NCBI GenBank assembly: GCA_949293985.1 | Contig: CASFFN010000008.1 | Location: 1 to 64,000, forward strand | DNA: 64,000 nt | Origin: an uncultured Eubacteriales bacterium | GTDB lineage: Bacteria > Bacillota > Clostridia > Oscillospirales > Oscillospiraceae | Reading direction: 5' to 3' | Shown: piece by piece, positions 8,475 through 15,845 of the stretch | Layout: every line of letters starts with the position of its first letter | How positions within the stretch are numbered: the first letter of the stretch is position 1 | Translations under genes and position numbers: made by a program | The notes under the pieces: model-generated | Seen by the model: only the letters and a program-made list of their open reading frames with translations | Databases searched by the model: none | Told to the model about the DNA's origin: nothing

Positions 8475-8716
8475 AAACGCCGCCTGGGAACAGGCGGCGT
8501 TAGACTGTCAAAAAAGTCCGTTGGACTTTTTTGACAAATTTTTGCAGTCTGCTGCGCGCATATTTTGTCCCTGCGGGACAAAATCCACACTTGCAGCCTG
8601 AGATGTATTTTCCGCCAGGTACACGCCCCGGCGGAAAATGATTTTTGCCGCTTGAAGCGGCAAACTCTGCGAGGCTTTTTGATACGCTGAAACGCCGCCT
8701 GGGAACAGGCGGCGTT
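8475..8716. mobile_element. Terminator-associated repeat element, copy 1
   Basis: Two identical 27-bp stem-loops (CGCCGCCTG-GGAA-CAGGCGGCG within 8475-8501 and 8690-8716) flank a 188-bp insert. The insert begins AGACTGTCAAAAAAGTCC and ends GGCTTTTTGATACGCTG, and holds further hairpins (TTTGTCCC/GGGACAAA; CATTTTCCGCC/GGCGGAAAATG; TTTGCCGCT/AGCGGCAAA). The core is found in reverse orientation at 60489-60676. The stem-loops probably act as terminators for rsmG (minus strand). Confidence 0.75.
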
Positions 8717-8722
8717 GGTTTA

Positions 8723-9418
8723 TTACAGGGGACTTTGCTTAATTTTGGCGTACCGGCGGGGGTACTGGGGCGGGGTGGGCTTTACCTTTTTCAGGACGAC
8801 GACCCCGTGGGCGGCGCCGCCGATGGGAAACTCCTGGATTTTCTCTACCTGCAATCCCAGCCGGGCCACGGCGTTTTTCGCCTCCGCCAGCTCTTCCCGG
8901 GCGGCGGCGCCCTTCATGGCCAGCACATAGCCGCCCACCTTGACAAAGGGAGCCGTCAGCTCCAGCAGGATGTTCAGCCTTGCTACCGCGCGGCTGGTGG
9001 CGATGTCATAGGTCTCCCGGCAGGCGCTCACCGCTTCTTCTGCCCGGGCGGCAACGCAACGGGCCTGCACCCCCATCTGGGGAAGGATGGTTTGCAGCCA
9101 GTTTACCCGCTTTCCCAGAGAGTCCAGCAATGTCAGATCTATCTGGGGACAGGCGATTTTCAGGGGGACGCCGGGAAATCCGGCGCCGCAGCCCACATCA
9201 ATCACCCGTTTTCCCGCCAAGTCCGCCGTTTTCAGCAGGGTCAGGCTGTCCAGCAAATGAAGCCTTGCCACCTGGTCCGGTTCGGTGATGGCGGTGAGGT
9301 TCATCACCCGGTTTTGCTCCAGAACCGCCTGGGCGAAACGGCACAGCTGCCGCTGCACCGGGGCCTCCAAATCCAGTCCCAGCTCCGCAAGCCCTGTTGC
9401 CAGGGCGGTCTCCATCAT
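8723..9418 (-). CDS. rsmG: 16S rRNA (guanine(527)-N7)-methyltransferase RsmG
   Basis: A 231-residue protein, normal for RsmG/GidB, which uses SAM to methylate N7 of G527 in the 530 loop of 16S rRNA. The N-terminal helices (QNRVMNLTAITEPDQVARLHLLDSL) are highly family-specific. SAM motif I is RVIDVGCGAGFPGVPLKI (71-88), followed by the TSRAVARL segment. Start and upstream stop overlap as ATGA at 9415-9418, so it is coupled to the DUF3810 gene. rsmG often sits beside mnmG, but here mnmG is 25 kb away. Confidence 0.92.
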   Translation of the reverse strand: MMETALATGLAELGLDLEAPVQRQLCRFAQAVLEQNRVMNLTAITEPDQVARLHLLDSLTLLKTADLAGKRVIDVGCGAGFPGVPLKIACPQIDLTLLDSLGKRVNWLQTILPQMGVQARCVAARAEEAVSACRETYDIATSRAVARLNILLELTAPFVKVGGYVLAMKGAAAREELAEAKNAVARLGLQVEKIQEFPIGGAAHGVVVLKKVKPTPPQYPRRYAKIKQSPL

Positions 9419-10494
9419 TGGGCAGGAGCGGAACGGATGCCGCTCAAATCCACCTGGGTTTCGTCCGTGGGGTCAAAGAGGGGCGGCTCTTCCGCCTGGC
9501 TGGGCAGCACCACATTCTGGATGTGCCAGTTCACCAGCAGATTGCACACCGTATCCGCCTCCGCCGGAGTCTCCCCCAGGAAACCCCGGTAGCTTTCCAA
9601 ATCCTGGGTCACCTGGGTGTTGGCACCGGAGGTCACCTGCTGGATAATCTGCTGGGCGCTGCTGGTGCCGAAGCTCTCCAGCGCCCGGAGACAGTAGTCA
9701 TACGCCGCCAGGAAACCGGCGTAGCGGAACCGGGCGTCCGGGTTGGCCTCGCAGGTAAGATACGCCGCAAAAGCGGAGTTCTCCGGGGTGACGACGCACA
9801 TTCTGTGGGCCATCTCCCGGCAGATGGCAAAGGGCAGCATGGCCTGGGGTACATTGGGATTGACGGCAGCCTCGCCGGTCAGACCCACGGTGACGCCGGT
9901 GACACCCTTGCCCGTATAGTAATCCGCCCAGCCCAGCTCCTTCACCGGCTGCCGGCTGCCTGCCAGCACCGAGGCGGAGCGCTCATAGACCATGACATAA
10001 AAGCCGTCCGCGGCCTTTTCCGCCAGTTCCTGAAAATCCGAAGTCTGGCTTCCCGCAGAGGACAGCTCATTGGCCTGATCCCGAAAATAGGTCACGGCGG
10101 TCTGCAAATCCGTCACCGCGTAAGGCTCGTTGGGCAAACGCAGGTCATCGGCGATGGAGCCGGTGTACCGGTTCAGGCCGTACAGGCCGGTGTTCAGCAG
10201 GTTTACCAGAGCCACCGCCGCCAGCACCCAGCCGGCCACCTGAACGGGGTTCCACCGCAGTACAAACATCAGCACCACCACCGCCAGCACGGCCACCACA
10301 AATACCAAAAGCAGCAGCTGCCACAGGCAGAAGTCCACGCTGCCGCTCCACTGCGCCAGGGAGTCCAGCAGCATCCGGGTCACATAGGGATAAAAGGTAT
10401 CCATCAGCGCCTGATGGGAGGACGCGAACAGGTTCAGTCCCCAGGCTCCCAGGAACAGCAGCAGCGCCACTAAGTAACCACGCCAATATTTCAA
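9415..10494 (-). CDS. DUF3810 family membrane protein
   Basis: A 359-residue protein with two or three N-terminal transmembrane helices (residues 5-110) and a soluble C-terminal domain. The region MLPFAICREMAHRMCVVTPENSAFAAYLTC matches the DUF3810 core. The family usually has an HEx2H-like metalloprotease motif in this region; here it reads REMAHR, so catalysis is uncertain. It is translationally coupled to rsmG. A minus-strand TATACT lies upstream near 10535-10540. Confidence 0.75.
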   Translation of the reverse strand: MKYWRGYLVALLLFLGAWGLNLFASSHQALMDTFYPYVTRMLLDSLAQWSGSVDFCLWQLLLLVFVVAVLAVVVLMFVLRWNPVQVAGWVLAAVALVNLLNTGLYGLNRYTGSIADDLRLPNEPYAVTDLQTAVTYFRDQANELSSAGSQTSDFQELAEKAADGFYVMVYERSASVLAGSRQPVKELGWADYYTGKGVTGVTVGLTGEAAVNPNVPQAMLPFAICREMAHRMCVVTPENSAFAAYLTCEANPDARFRYAGFLAAYDYCLRALESFGTSSAQQIIQQVTSGANTQVTQDLESYRGFLGETPAEADTVCNLLVNWHIQNVVLPSQAEEPPLFDPTDETQVDLSGIRSAPAQ

Positions 10495-10561
10495 AGGAAA
10501 CGCCTCCTTTTGTGAACATAGGATATCACTTTATAGTATAGCACAGAAAAGCGCCTTTGTC

Positions 10562-10588
10562 TTGCAAAAAATATTAAATTTTTTGCAA
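10562..10588 (-). terminator. AT-rich hairpin after mtaB
   Basis: TTGCAAAAAAT/ATTTTTTGCAA palindrome four bases beyond the mtaB stop. It is AT-rich and weak for an intrinsic terminator, but well placed. Confidence 0.4.
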
Positions 10589-10592
10589 CGCC

Positions 10593-11879
10593 TTACAAAA
10601 GCTCCCCCAGGACCCCGTCCCGGTAGGGAGACAGCGCCCGCACCTGCCGGATTTGGTTGTGGAGATTCTCTCCCCGGACATAGAACTTTACATAATTCGG
10701 CGAATGTCCGGTGTAATAATCCCCCTCCGGCTCCTCAAACAGCACCGGAAGCGCCGTCCCCGCCAAAGCCTTCCGGTAGGAGCGGGACATGGCTTGCGCC
10801 ACCTCTATGGCCTGACGGCACCGCTCCTCCTTCACGGCGTTGGGCAGCTGCCCGGGCATTTTATCCGCAGGGGTGCCGGGACGCCGGGAATAGGGGAAAA
10901 TGTGCATATCCGCAAAACCGCATTCCTGAATAAAGTCCAGGCTCCGGGCAAATTCCTCCGGGGTTTCTCCGGGGAAGCCCACAATCAAGTCCGTGGTAAC
11001 GGCGCAGCCGGGGAAATAGGTCTTCAGCAGGTTCACGCTTTCCAGGTATCGGGCGGTATCATACTTCCGGCGCATCCGGGACAGCACCGTATCACAGCCG
11101 GACTGGAGCGACAGGTGGAACTGGGGGCACAGGTTGGGAAGGGCACTTAGCCGGGTGCAGAAATCCCCCGTCACAATCCGGGGCTCCAGAGAACCCAGCC
11201 GCACCCGCATCCGGGGCGCCGCCCGGCACACCGCCTCAATCAGCTCCGTGACCGGGGGCTTACCCGGCAGATCCATGCCCCAGGAGGCAATCTCGATGCC
11301 GGTAATCACCACTTCCCGGTAGCCCTGGCTTTGCAGCGCCTGGGCCTGCTCCACCGCCAAGGGCAGGGGAGCGGAGCGCACCGGCCCTCTGGTGTAGGGG
11401 ATGATACAGTAGGTACAGAAATTCACGCAGCCGTCCTGCACCTTCAGCATGGCCCGGGTACGGCCCTCCAGTCCGCCGGGGGGCAGCACCTCGAAACTCC
11501 GGCGGCCCATCGGGTTGTCCAGAACCGGCCGGGTCTGTTTTTTTTCCAGAGCCAGGAGCATCTGCTCCAAAAATTCCTGCCGCTGGCTGCTGCCGCCTAC
11601 CACATCCACCCCCAGCGGCTCCAGGGCACCGGCGGCGTGCTGGCTGTAGCAGCCGCAGACCCCGATGACACTCTCCGGGTGCTCCCGGCGGCAGCGGCGG
11701 ATTACGCTCCGGTTCTTCCGGTCCGCCACTGCGGTGACGGAGCAGGTATTGATGATATAGCCGTCGCAGGGTTCCTGGAAGGGACGGACTTCATGCCCCA
11801 TTTCCCGGAGCAGCCGCTCCATGGCCTGGGTTTCGTATTGATTGACCTTGCAGCCCAAGGTATAAAAGCCAAATGTCAT
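10593..11879 (-). CDS. mtaB: tRNA t6A37 methylthiotransferase MtaB
   Basis: A 428-residue radical-SAM enzyme that adds a methylthio group to t6A at position 37 of ANN-decoding tRNAs. The N-terminal methylthiotransferase domain has cluster cysteines C10, C46 and C77 (LGCKVNQYE, NTCSVT, CGCYSQ). The radical-SAM motif CVNFCTYC is at 151-158, and a TRAM-like C-terminal part ends the protein. The opening TFGFYTLGCKVNQYETQ separates MtaB from MiaB and RimO. TsaB and TsaE, needed for the t6A precursor, are encoded at 31.5-32.7 kb. Confidence 0.92.
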   Translation of the reverse strand: MTFGFYTLGCKVNQYETQAMERLLREMGHEVRPFQEPCDGYIINTCSVTAVADRKNRSVIRRCRREHPESVIGVCGCYSQHAAGALEPLGVDVVGGSSQRQEFLEQMLLALEKKQTRPVLDNPMGRRSFEVLPPGGLEGRTRAMLKVQDGCVNFCTYCIIPYTRGPVRSAPLPLAVEQAQALQSQGYREVVITGIEIASWGMDLPGKPPVTELIEAVCRAAPRMRVRLGSLEPRIVTGDFCTRLSALPNLCPQFHLSLQSGCDTVLSRMRRKYDTARYLESVNLLKTYFPGCAVTTDLIVGFPGETPEEFARSLDFIQECGFADMHIFPYSRRPGTPADKMPGQLPNAVKEERCRQAIEVAQAMSRSYRKALAGTALPVLFEEPEGDYYTGHSPNYVKFYVRGENLHNQIRQVRALSPYRDGVLGELL

Positions 11880-11936
11880 TTGTGATTACCACCAATTTAT
11901 GAATAAGGTATTTAGTAAAATCGTAAAAAGTGTGTA

Positions 11937-11964
11937 TTGCGCATGAAAAATAATTTGCTATAAT
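11937..11964 (+). promoter_or_regulatory. Sigma-A-type promoter for the HPr-like gene
   Basis: TTGCGC, 16 bp, TATAAT, ending about 80 bp before the ATG at 12045. The -10 box is perfect and the -35 box partial. Confidence 0.6.
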
Positions 11965-12044
11965 TTAGATATGTCGCCTGTGCAGCAGGCAGCCAGCCTA
12001 TTATAAACCAAAAAAGTGGTTTTGTACAGCACAGGAGTTACCGC

Positions 12045-12281
12045 ATGAGAGAATTTACCATCCAGCTTCATTCCCTGCAAGATGTGCAGGATTTTGTGAA
12101 CATGGCCTGCACCTGCCCCTTTCGGGTGATTGTAGGCAATGAATCCCAGCGCATTGATGGCAAAGACTTTATGGGAATGTTCAGCCTGGACTACCGCTTT
12201 CCCCAGAAGGTATGGGTGGATTGTTCCCAAGAGGCGCTGCAAAGCTTTTTGCAGCGGATTGCGCCCTTTCTCTCCAATTAG
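12045..12281 (+). CDS. HPr-like protein lacking the phosphorylatable histidine
   Basis: A 78-residue protein with the HPr fold pattern; KDFMGMFSLDY aligns with the HPr segment KSIMGVMSL. In that alignment the catalytic His15 position is Ser10 and the regulatory Ser46 position is Asp41, so it cannot carry out PTS phosphotransfer in the usual way. It could be a regulatory relative comparable in logic to Crh, which also lacks His15, but with a fixed acidic residue at the Ser46 site. It is monocistronic between convergent neighbours and followed by a terminator. The fold assignment is fairly secure; the role is inferred. Confidence 0.7.
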   Translation: MREFTIQLHSLQDVQDFVNMACTCPFRVIVGNESQRIDGKDFMGMFSLDYRFPQKVWVDCSQEALQSFLQRIAPFLSN

Positions 12282-12297
12282 CTTCGGCTCTTAGTAG

Positions 12298-12330
12298 CCC
12301 GTCCCGGGAATACTCGGGGCGGTTTTTTTA
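12298..12330 (+). terminator. Terminator of the HPr-like gene
   Basis: Stem CCCGTCCCGGG/CTCGGGGCGG (with minor mismatches) followed by TTTTTTTA. Confidence 0.7.
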
Positions 12331-12462
12331 TGCGTTTATACGCAACTTAATACAAACTTAAAAACTATCCCCTTTTTTTCTTAAAATCTATGGGGTACGA
12401 TATAGTCACTAAGATTCAATATTTCGTTTTCCTCTTTTTCATTTTCCTCTCTTCTTTTTTGT

Positions 12463-12494
12463 GCAAAACCGCAGGTTGGTCCTGCGGTTTTTGC
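12463..12494. terminator. Hairpin after the chromate transporter genes
   Basis: GCAAAACCGCAGG/CCTGCGGTTTTTGC with a five-base loop, immediately beyond the minus-strand stop at 12498. Confidence 0.6.
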
Positions 12495-12497
12495 ATT

Positions 12498-13046
12498 TTA
12501 TACCGCCAGTCCCCAAAGAAGATTGGCAGCGCCGCACAGCACCATCACCAGCACCGGGCTGAGCTTCCATTTCCGCAGGGCGAAAAATCCCGCGATTACC
12601 AGAAAGATACCCACAGGATTGCAGGCGGAAAGGGCGGGGCCGCCCATGACCTCCAGGAAAATAGACACTCCGGCGGAGGCAATCAGCGCCACCACCGCGG
12701 GGCGCAGGCACCCCAGCACCCTTTGCAGGAGGGACAGGGTCTGATACCGGTAGTACACCCAGGCCAGCGCCGACACCAGCACCACCGAGGGAGCGACGCA
12801 CCCGGCGGTGGCCGCCAGCGCCCCGGGGAATCCGGCAATCCGCATTCCCACAAAAGTAGCGCCGTTGATGGCGATCGGGCCGGGGGTCATCTGGGAGATG
12901 GTCACCAGGTGGGAAAACTCCTCCATGGTCAGCCAGCTGTGAGCGGTGACCACCTGAGCCTGAATCAGGGGCATGGCGGCATAGCCGCCGCCGATGGAGA
13001 ACAGGCCGATTTGCAAAAAGCTGACAAACAGCTGCCAGTAAATCAT
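12498..13046 (-). CDS. Chromate transporter, second half-protein (ChrA-type)
   Basis: A 182-residue membrane protein of the CHR family. It carries the signature FSIGGGYAAMPLIQ near the N terminus and the MTPGPIAINGATFVG stretch typical of chromate transporters, with about six hydrophobic segments. Short CHR proteins occur in pairs and are thought to work as heterodimers, importing or exporting chromate or related anions. The start overlaps the upstream gene stop as ATGA (13043-13046). Upstream DNA in the same frame is open but reads the partner gene out of frame. Confidence 0.88.
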   Translation of the reverse strand: MIYWQLFVSFLQIGLFSIGGGYAAMPLIQAQVVTAHSWLTMEEFSHLVTISQMTPGPIAINGATFVGMRIAGFPGALAATAGCVAPSVVLVSALAWVYYRYQTLSLLQRVLGCLRPAVVALIASAGVSIFLEVMGGPALSACNPVGIFLVIAGFFALRKWKLSPVLVMVLCGAANLLWGLAV

Positions 13047-13612
13047 AAACGCCCCTCTTTCTTCCCTAAAATCAGCCCCTGCGCCACCCCCACGGCGGCG
13101 GCAAAGAGAATGATGTATACCACATTGATATAAAAGGAGGCGGCAAAGGCCAGGGCCATCAAAAGCATATAGAGCCAGTCTCCGGTTTTGAAGATATCCC
13201 GGGCAAGGCTTGCCACCACATCGAAAATCACCGCCGCCACACCGGCCTGCATACCCGCCAGCACCAGATTCACATAGGGGTTGGCGGCAAAGGCGGCATA
13301 GAACAGGGAAATCACCGACAGAACCAAAAGGGGAGGCAGCACGGTGGCGATTAGGGCGGTGAGCATCCCCACGGCCCCCGCCAGCCGCCAGCCCACCAAA
13401 ATGGCGGCGTTTACCGCAATGGCCCCGGGCGCGGACTGGGCCAAAGCGGTCAGGTCCAGCATTTCCGTCTCTTCCAGCCAGTGGTATTTGTCCACAAACT
13501 TGTTTTTCATCAGGGTAATGATGACATAGCCGCCTCCAAAGGTGAAAGCGCTGAGGTAAAACATGGAGGCAAAAAGCTGCCACAGCAGCCTGCCCTTTTT
13601 GGGCTTATCCAA
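13043..13612 (-). CDS. Chromate transporter, first half-protein (ChrA-type)
   Basis: A 189-residue CHR-family membrane protein with the signature AFTFGGGYVIITLMKNKF and the APGAIAVNAAILVGW stretch. AAGGAG (13622-13627) lies nine bases before a TTG at 13612 that gives (M)DKPKKGRLLWQLFASMF, the expected N terminus. The frame stays open upstream to an ATG at 13744, but those extra residues are encoded mostly by the inserted repeat 13638-13808 and are unlikely to be original. It pairs with the downstream half-protein. Confidence 0.82.
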   Translation of the reverse strand: MDKPKKGRLLWQLFASMFYLSAFTFGGGYVIITLMKNKFVDKYHWLEETEMLDLTALAQSAPGAIAVNAAILVGWRLAGAVGMLTALIATVLPPLLVLSVISLFYAAFAANPYVNLVLAGMQAGVAAVIFDVVASLARDIFKTGDWLYMLLMALAFAASFYINVVYIILFAAAVGVAQGLILGKKEGRL

Positions 13613-13637
13613 AATCGACCACTCCTTTTCTTCGGCT

Positions 13638-13808
13638 TTAGGAAGCTCTGATGAAATCGGCAAGAGCTGGCAGGAAGAGTTTTTCGTCAGACAAAAGAAT
13701 GGAAAACCGGGGAATACTTTGTGTATTTCCGGTTTGTTTTTCATTCTGCATGGATGGCGAAAAAGATCCGCTGTCCAGTCGAAGGCGATTTATTCAGAGT
13801 TTCCTTAG
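13638..13808. mobile_element. MITE-like element, copy 2 (upstream of chromate genes)
   Basis: The longest copy, about 170 bp. Its termini are inverted repeats of about 20 bp with mismatches: AGGAAGCTCTGATGAAATCG at the left and, reading inward on the other strand, AAGGAAACTCTGAATAAATC at the right. The interior matches copies at 7.7 and 24.1 kb. It lies between a probable minus-strand promoter (13807-13834) and the chromate start codon, ending at the -10 box. Confidence 0.75.
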
Positions 13809-13834
13809 TATACAACAAATTTTCCAAATGTAAA
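13807..13834 (-). promoter_or_regulatory. Probable promoter of the chromate transporter genes
   Basis: On the minus strand: TTTACA, 16 bp, TATACT. The -10 hexamer abuts and shares bases with the inverted terminus of the repeat element, so transcription would begin inside the element. Confidence 0.5.
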
Positions 13835-13883
13835 AGAAAAAATGCCTTTCTCCGGGGGAATCCCCCGGGGCTTGGGAATTTGT

Positions 13884-13912
13884 TTGACATTCTTCAGGGA
13901 TTTGGCTATAAT
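13884..13912 (+). promoter_or_regulatory. Consensus promoter of the His-rich/CooT operon
   Basis: Perfect TTGACA, 17 bp, perfect TATAAT, about 45 bp before the His-rich start. Strong constitutive-type expression is predicted. Confidence 0.8.
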
Positions 13913-13959
13913 AAGAGAAACTCCCAAAGAGTTAATTTCCGAAACAAGGAGAGATCCCT

Positions 13960-14373
13960 ATGCATATAGATCATCAGCATGTGGCAGGCGGCCCGGAGCA
14001 TGAGCATCCTCATGTGCACGAACACACCCATGCCCACACCCACGACGGCGTTGCCCACACCCATCCCCACGTCCACGAGCATACCCATCCCCATGAGCAC
14101 GACCATGACCATGCGCATCCCCATGACTGCGGCGGCGCCTGCGGAGAATGCGCTTCCCAGTGCCAGCACACCCCCATGGAAGAGCTGACCGCCCTGATGA
14201 AATACATGGCCGGTCACAATGCCGCCCATGCCCGGGAGCTGGCGGAGCTGGCAAACCAGCTGGAGAAAATTGGCAATCACACGGCTTACGAGCAGGTGAT
14301 GGCTGCGGTTTCCGACTTTGAGAAGGGCAACCTGCGGCTCACCGCCGTGCTGTCCAGCCTGGAAGTAAAGTAA
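13960..14373 (+). CDS. Histidine-rich metal-binding protein with helical C-terminal domain
   Basis: A 137-residue protein with 23 histidines in its first 55 residues, mostly as H-x-H with E, D, P or T between. A four-cysteine cluster (CGGACGECASQC) follows, then a helical domain of about 65 residues (MEELTALMKYMAGHNAAHARELAELANQ...). No signal peptide is present, so it should be cytosolic. The tract would bind nickel, zinc or cobalt. Eleven bases separate it from the next gene, a CooT-type nickel protein, which points to nickel storage or delivery. An AGGAG site precedes the ATG. The helical part is not one I can name. Confidence 0.75.
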   Translation: MHIDHQHVAGGPEHEHPHVHEHTHAHTHDGVAHTHPHVHEHTHPHEHDHDHAHPHDCGGACGECASQCQHTPMEELTALMKYMAGHNAAHARELAELANQLEKIGNHTAYEQVMAAVSDFEKGNLRLTAVLSSLEVK

Positions 14374-14384
14374 GGAGCAGCCCT

Positions 14385-14576
14385 ATGTGTCTTTCCACCG
14401 TATACAAAAACCGCATGGCGCCGGAAACCGTCGCCATGAAAAATGTGATGAAAATCGACTGCCGGGACGGCGTGGTAATTCTCACCGACCTGATGGACAG
14501 AACCGTAGCCATCGAAGGCCAACTGGAATCCGCCAACCTGGTGGAAGGCTATGTCATTGTGAAAGAAGCGGTATGA
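14385..14576 (+). CDS. CooT family nickel-binding protein
   Basis: A 63-residue protein matching the CooT family (MCLSTVYKNR at the N terminus; the initial Met-Cys is the nickel site in studied members). CooT was described as a Ni(II) accessory protein for carbon monoxide dehydrogenase in Rhodospirillum; many anaerobes carry homologues without a CODH nearby, as here. It is second in a two-gene operon with the His-rich protein. AAGGAGC precedes the ATG. Confidence 0.85.
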   Translation: MCLSTVYKNRMAPETVAMKNVMKIDCRDGVVILTDLMDRTVAIEGQLESANLVEGYVIVKEAV

Positions 14577-14582
14577 TTCAAG

Positions 14583-14647
14583 GGGGCGCCTCCGGGCGCC
14601 CCATTGGTCTGGCAGAAGCGGCCGGAGGAACCCCCTCCGGCCGTTTT
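14583..14647. terminator. Double hairpin between cooT and lexA
   Basis: Stem GGGGCGCC/GGGCGCCCC (14583-14602), then CGGCCGGAGG/CCTCCGGCCG (14619-14643) followed by TTTT. The genes on both sides converge, so it probably ends transcription in both directions. Confidence 0.75.
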
Positions 14648-14649
14648 CC

Positions 14650-15225
14650 TTAATATTCCCGAACCAGCGCTTTCACGACTCCAATAATCTGGGCATAGGC
14701 GCCGTCGATGGGGGTGTAGGCCTCGTTTTCCGGCATGAGCCAGATCTCGCCGTTGCGGCGGCGCAGCCGCTTGACGGTGGCTTCATCCTCCAGCCGGGCC
14801 ACCACAATCTGCCCATCGTCGGCGGTGGGCTGGGGGCGGACAACCACCACATCTCCGGAGAAAATCCCGGCGCCCACCATACTGTCCCCCCGGACCCGGA
14901 GGGCAAAGCAGGAGGGGTCCCCGTCCCAGCTGATGACCCCCTCCTGGTTCTCAAAAGCCAGAATGGGCAGTCCGGCGGTGACGGTGCCGATCAGGGGAAT
15001 CTGCCCCGGGCGCTGGGGCGCGGCGATGGCCCGCTTGCGGCCCTTCTCCCCCAGGGTAAGCATTCCCTTCTGCTGCAAATTTTTCAGATGATAGTTCACG
15101 GAGGCGGTAGAGCGCAGACCCACCCCGGCACAAATCTCCCGGATGGACGGGGCATAGCCGTTTTCCGCCGAAAATTCCCGAATAAAGTTCAATACCTGTT
15201 CTTCCCTGGGGTTTGTCTTGGACAT
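14650..15225 (-). CDS. lexA: LexA repressor
   Basis: A 191-residue SOS repressor. Its N-terminal winged helix (residues 1-65, YAPSIREICAGVGLRSTASV) binds operators and its C-terminal S24-type domain performs self-cleavage. The cleavage bond is Ala84-Gly85 in GTVTAGLPI, and the catalytic dyad is Ser115 (GDSM) and Lys152 (ATVKRL). RecA filaments stimulate cleavage. GGAGGCG lies upstream of the ATG and a TATAAT box is visible on the minus strand at 15252-15257. I saw no clear LexA box close to the start. Confidence 0.93.
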   Translation of the reverse strand: MSKTNPREEQVLNFIREFSAENGYAPSIREICAGVGLRSTASVNYHLKNLQQKGMLTLGEKGRKRAIAAPQRPGQIPLIGTVTAGLPILAFENQEGVISWDGDPSCFALRVRGDSMVGAGIFSGDVVVVRPQPTADDGQIVVARLEDEATVKRLRRRNGEIWLMPENEAYTPIDGAYAQIIGVVKALVREY

Positions 15226-15368
15226 GGGCGGCGCCTCCTTTCCTTTTGACCATTATAGCACAAATGAGCGAAAAAGAAAAGGGGGTTTCTGGGTTTTTTT
15301 CGACAAAATTCCCGTTTTTTTCCCTTGACCGCCGGGGTATACTGGATGCCGGAAGGAGTGAGCAGAAT

Positions 15369-15824
15369 ATGAAAACGAAACCCAACGATGCATTTGCCCA
15401 GGTGTGGCAGCGGGTGAAGGAGCCGGCGGCTCTGTTTGACCCGGAGAGTATTAAGGGCCTGATTGCCCTGCAATGGCAGGAGGCTGCCACCTACTTATAT
15501 CTGTCCCGGCGGCTGGGAGGACGGGAGGGGACACAGCTCCACAACCTCTTTACCCAGTGCCAGTCCCACACCGCCTGTCTCAAGGGGATTTACACCCTGG
15601 CCACGGGGAAGCATTACAGCGCCAAAAGCCTGCCGCCCCAGGAGGAGCCGGTGGAAGTGACCCTCCGCCGGTGCTACGGCAACAAAATGCGCTGCTTGGC
15701 AGAATACGAAGCCAGAGGCGCCGACCCGGAGTACGGTCAGGTATTCTTGCGCCTGGCTCAGCAGGAGCGGGAGGTTTGCAGCGAAATCCTGGAAATCATC
15801 GGAAGACTCACCCATAAGGTGTAA
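15369..15824 (+). CDS. Ferritin-like (rubrerythrin-like) helical protein
   Basis: A 151-residue protein with two long helical hairpins: QWQEAATYLYLSRRLGGREG... and NKMRCLAEYEARGADPEYGQVFLRLAQQERE. The spaced Glu and His residues (Q-EAATY, E-EYE, QQERE) resemble ferritin-like diiron proteins, but a full E-xx-H set is not clearly present, so metal binding is tentative. AGGAGTGA precedes the ATG at 15369; longer in-frame starts lie in promoter DNA. It is divergent from lexA. Confidence 0.6.
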   Translation: MKTKPNDAFAQVWQRVKEPAALFDPESIKGLIALQWQEAATYLYLSRRLGGREGTQLHNLFTQCQSHTACLKGIYTLATGKHYSAKSLPPQEEPVEVTLRRCYGNKMRCLAEYEARGADPEYGQVFLRLAQQEREVCSEILEIIGRLTHKV

Positions 15825-15845
15825 TCATGCCAACCCCAAAAGGAC

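Noticed and set aside
8475-8716. Group IIC intron, which also prefers terminator hairpins
   Set aside because: At about 190 bp the insert is far too small for the six-domain RNA or a reverse transcriptase, and intron insertion does not duplicate the hairpin.
13043-13744. N-terminally extended chromate transporter starting at ATG 13744
   Set aside because: The extra residues are encoded mostly by the MITE-like element, there is no good ribosome site, and AAGGAG with a TTG start at 13612 gives the normal N terminus.
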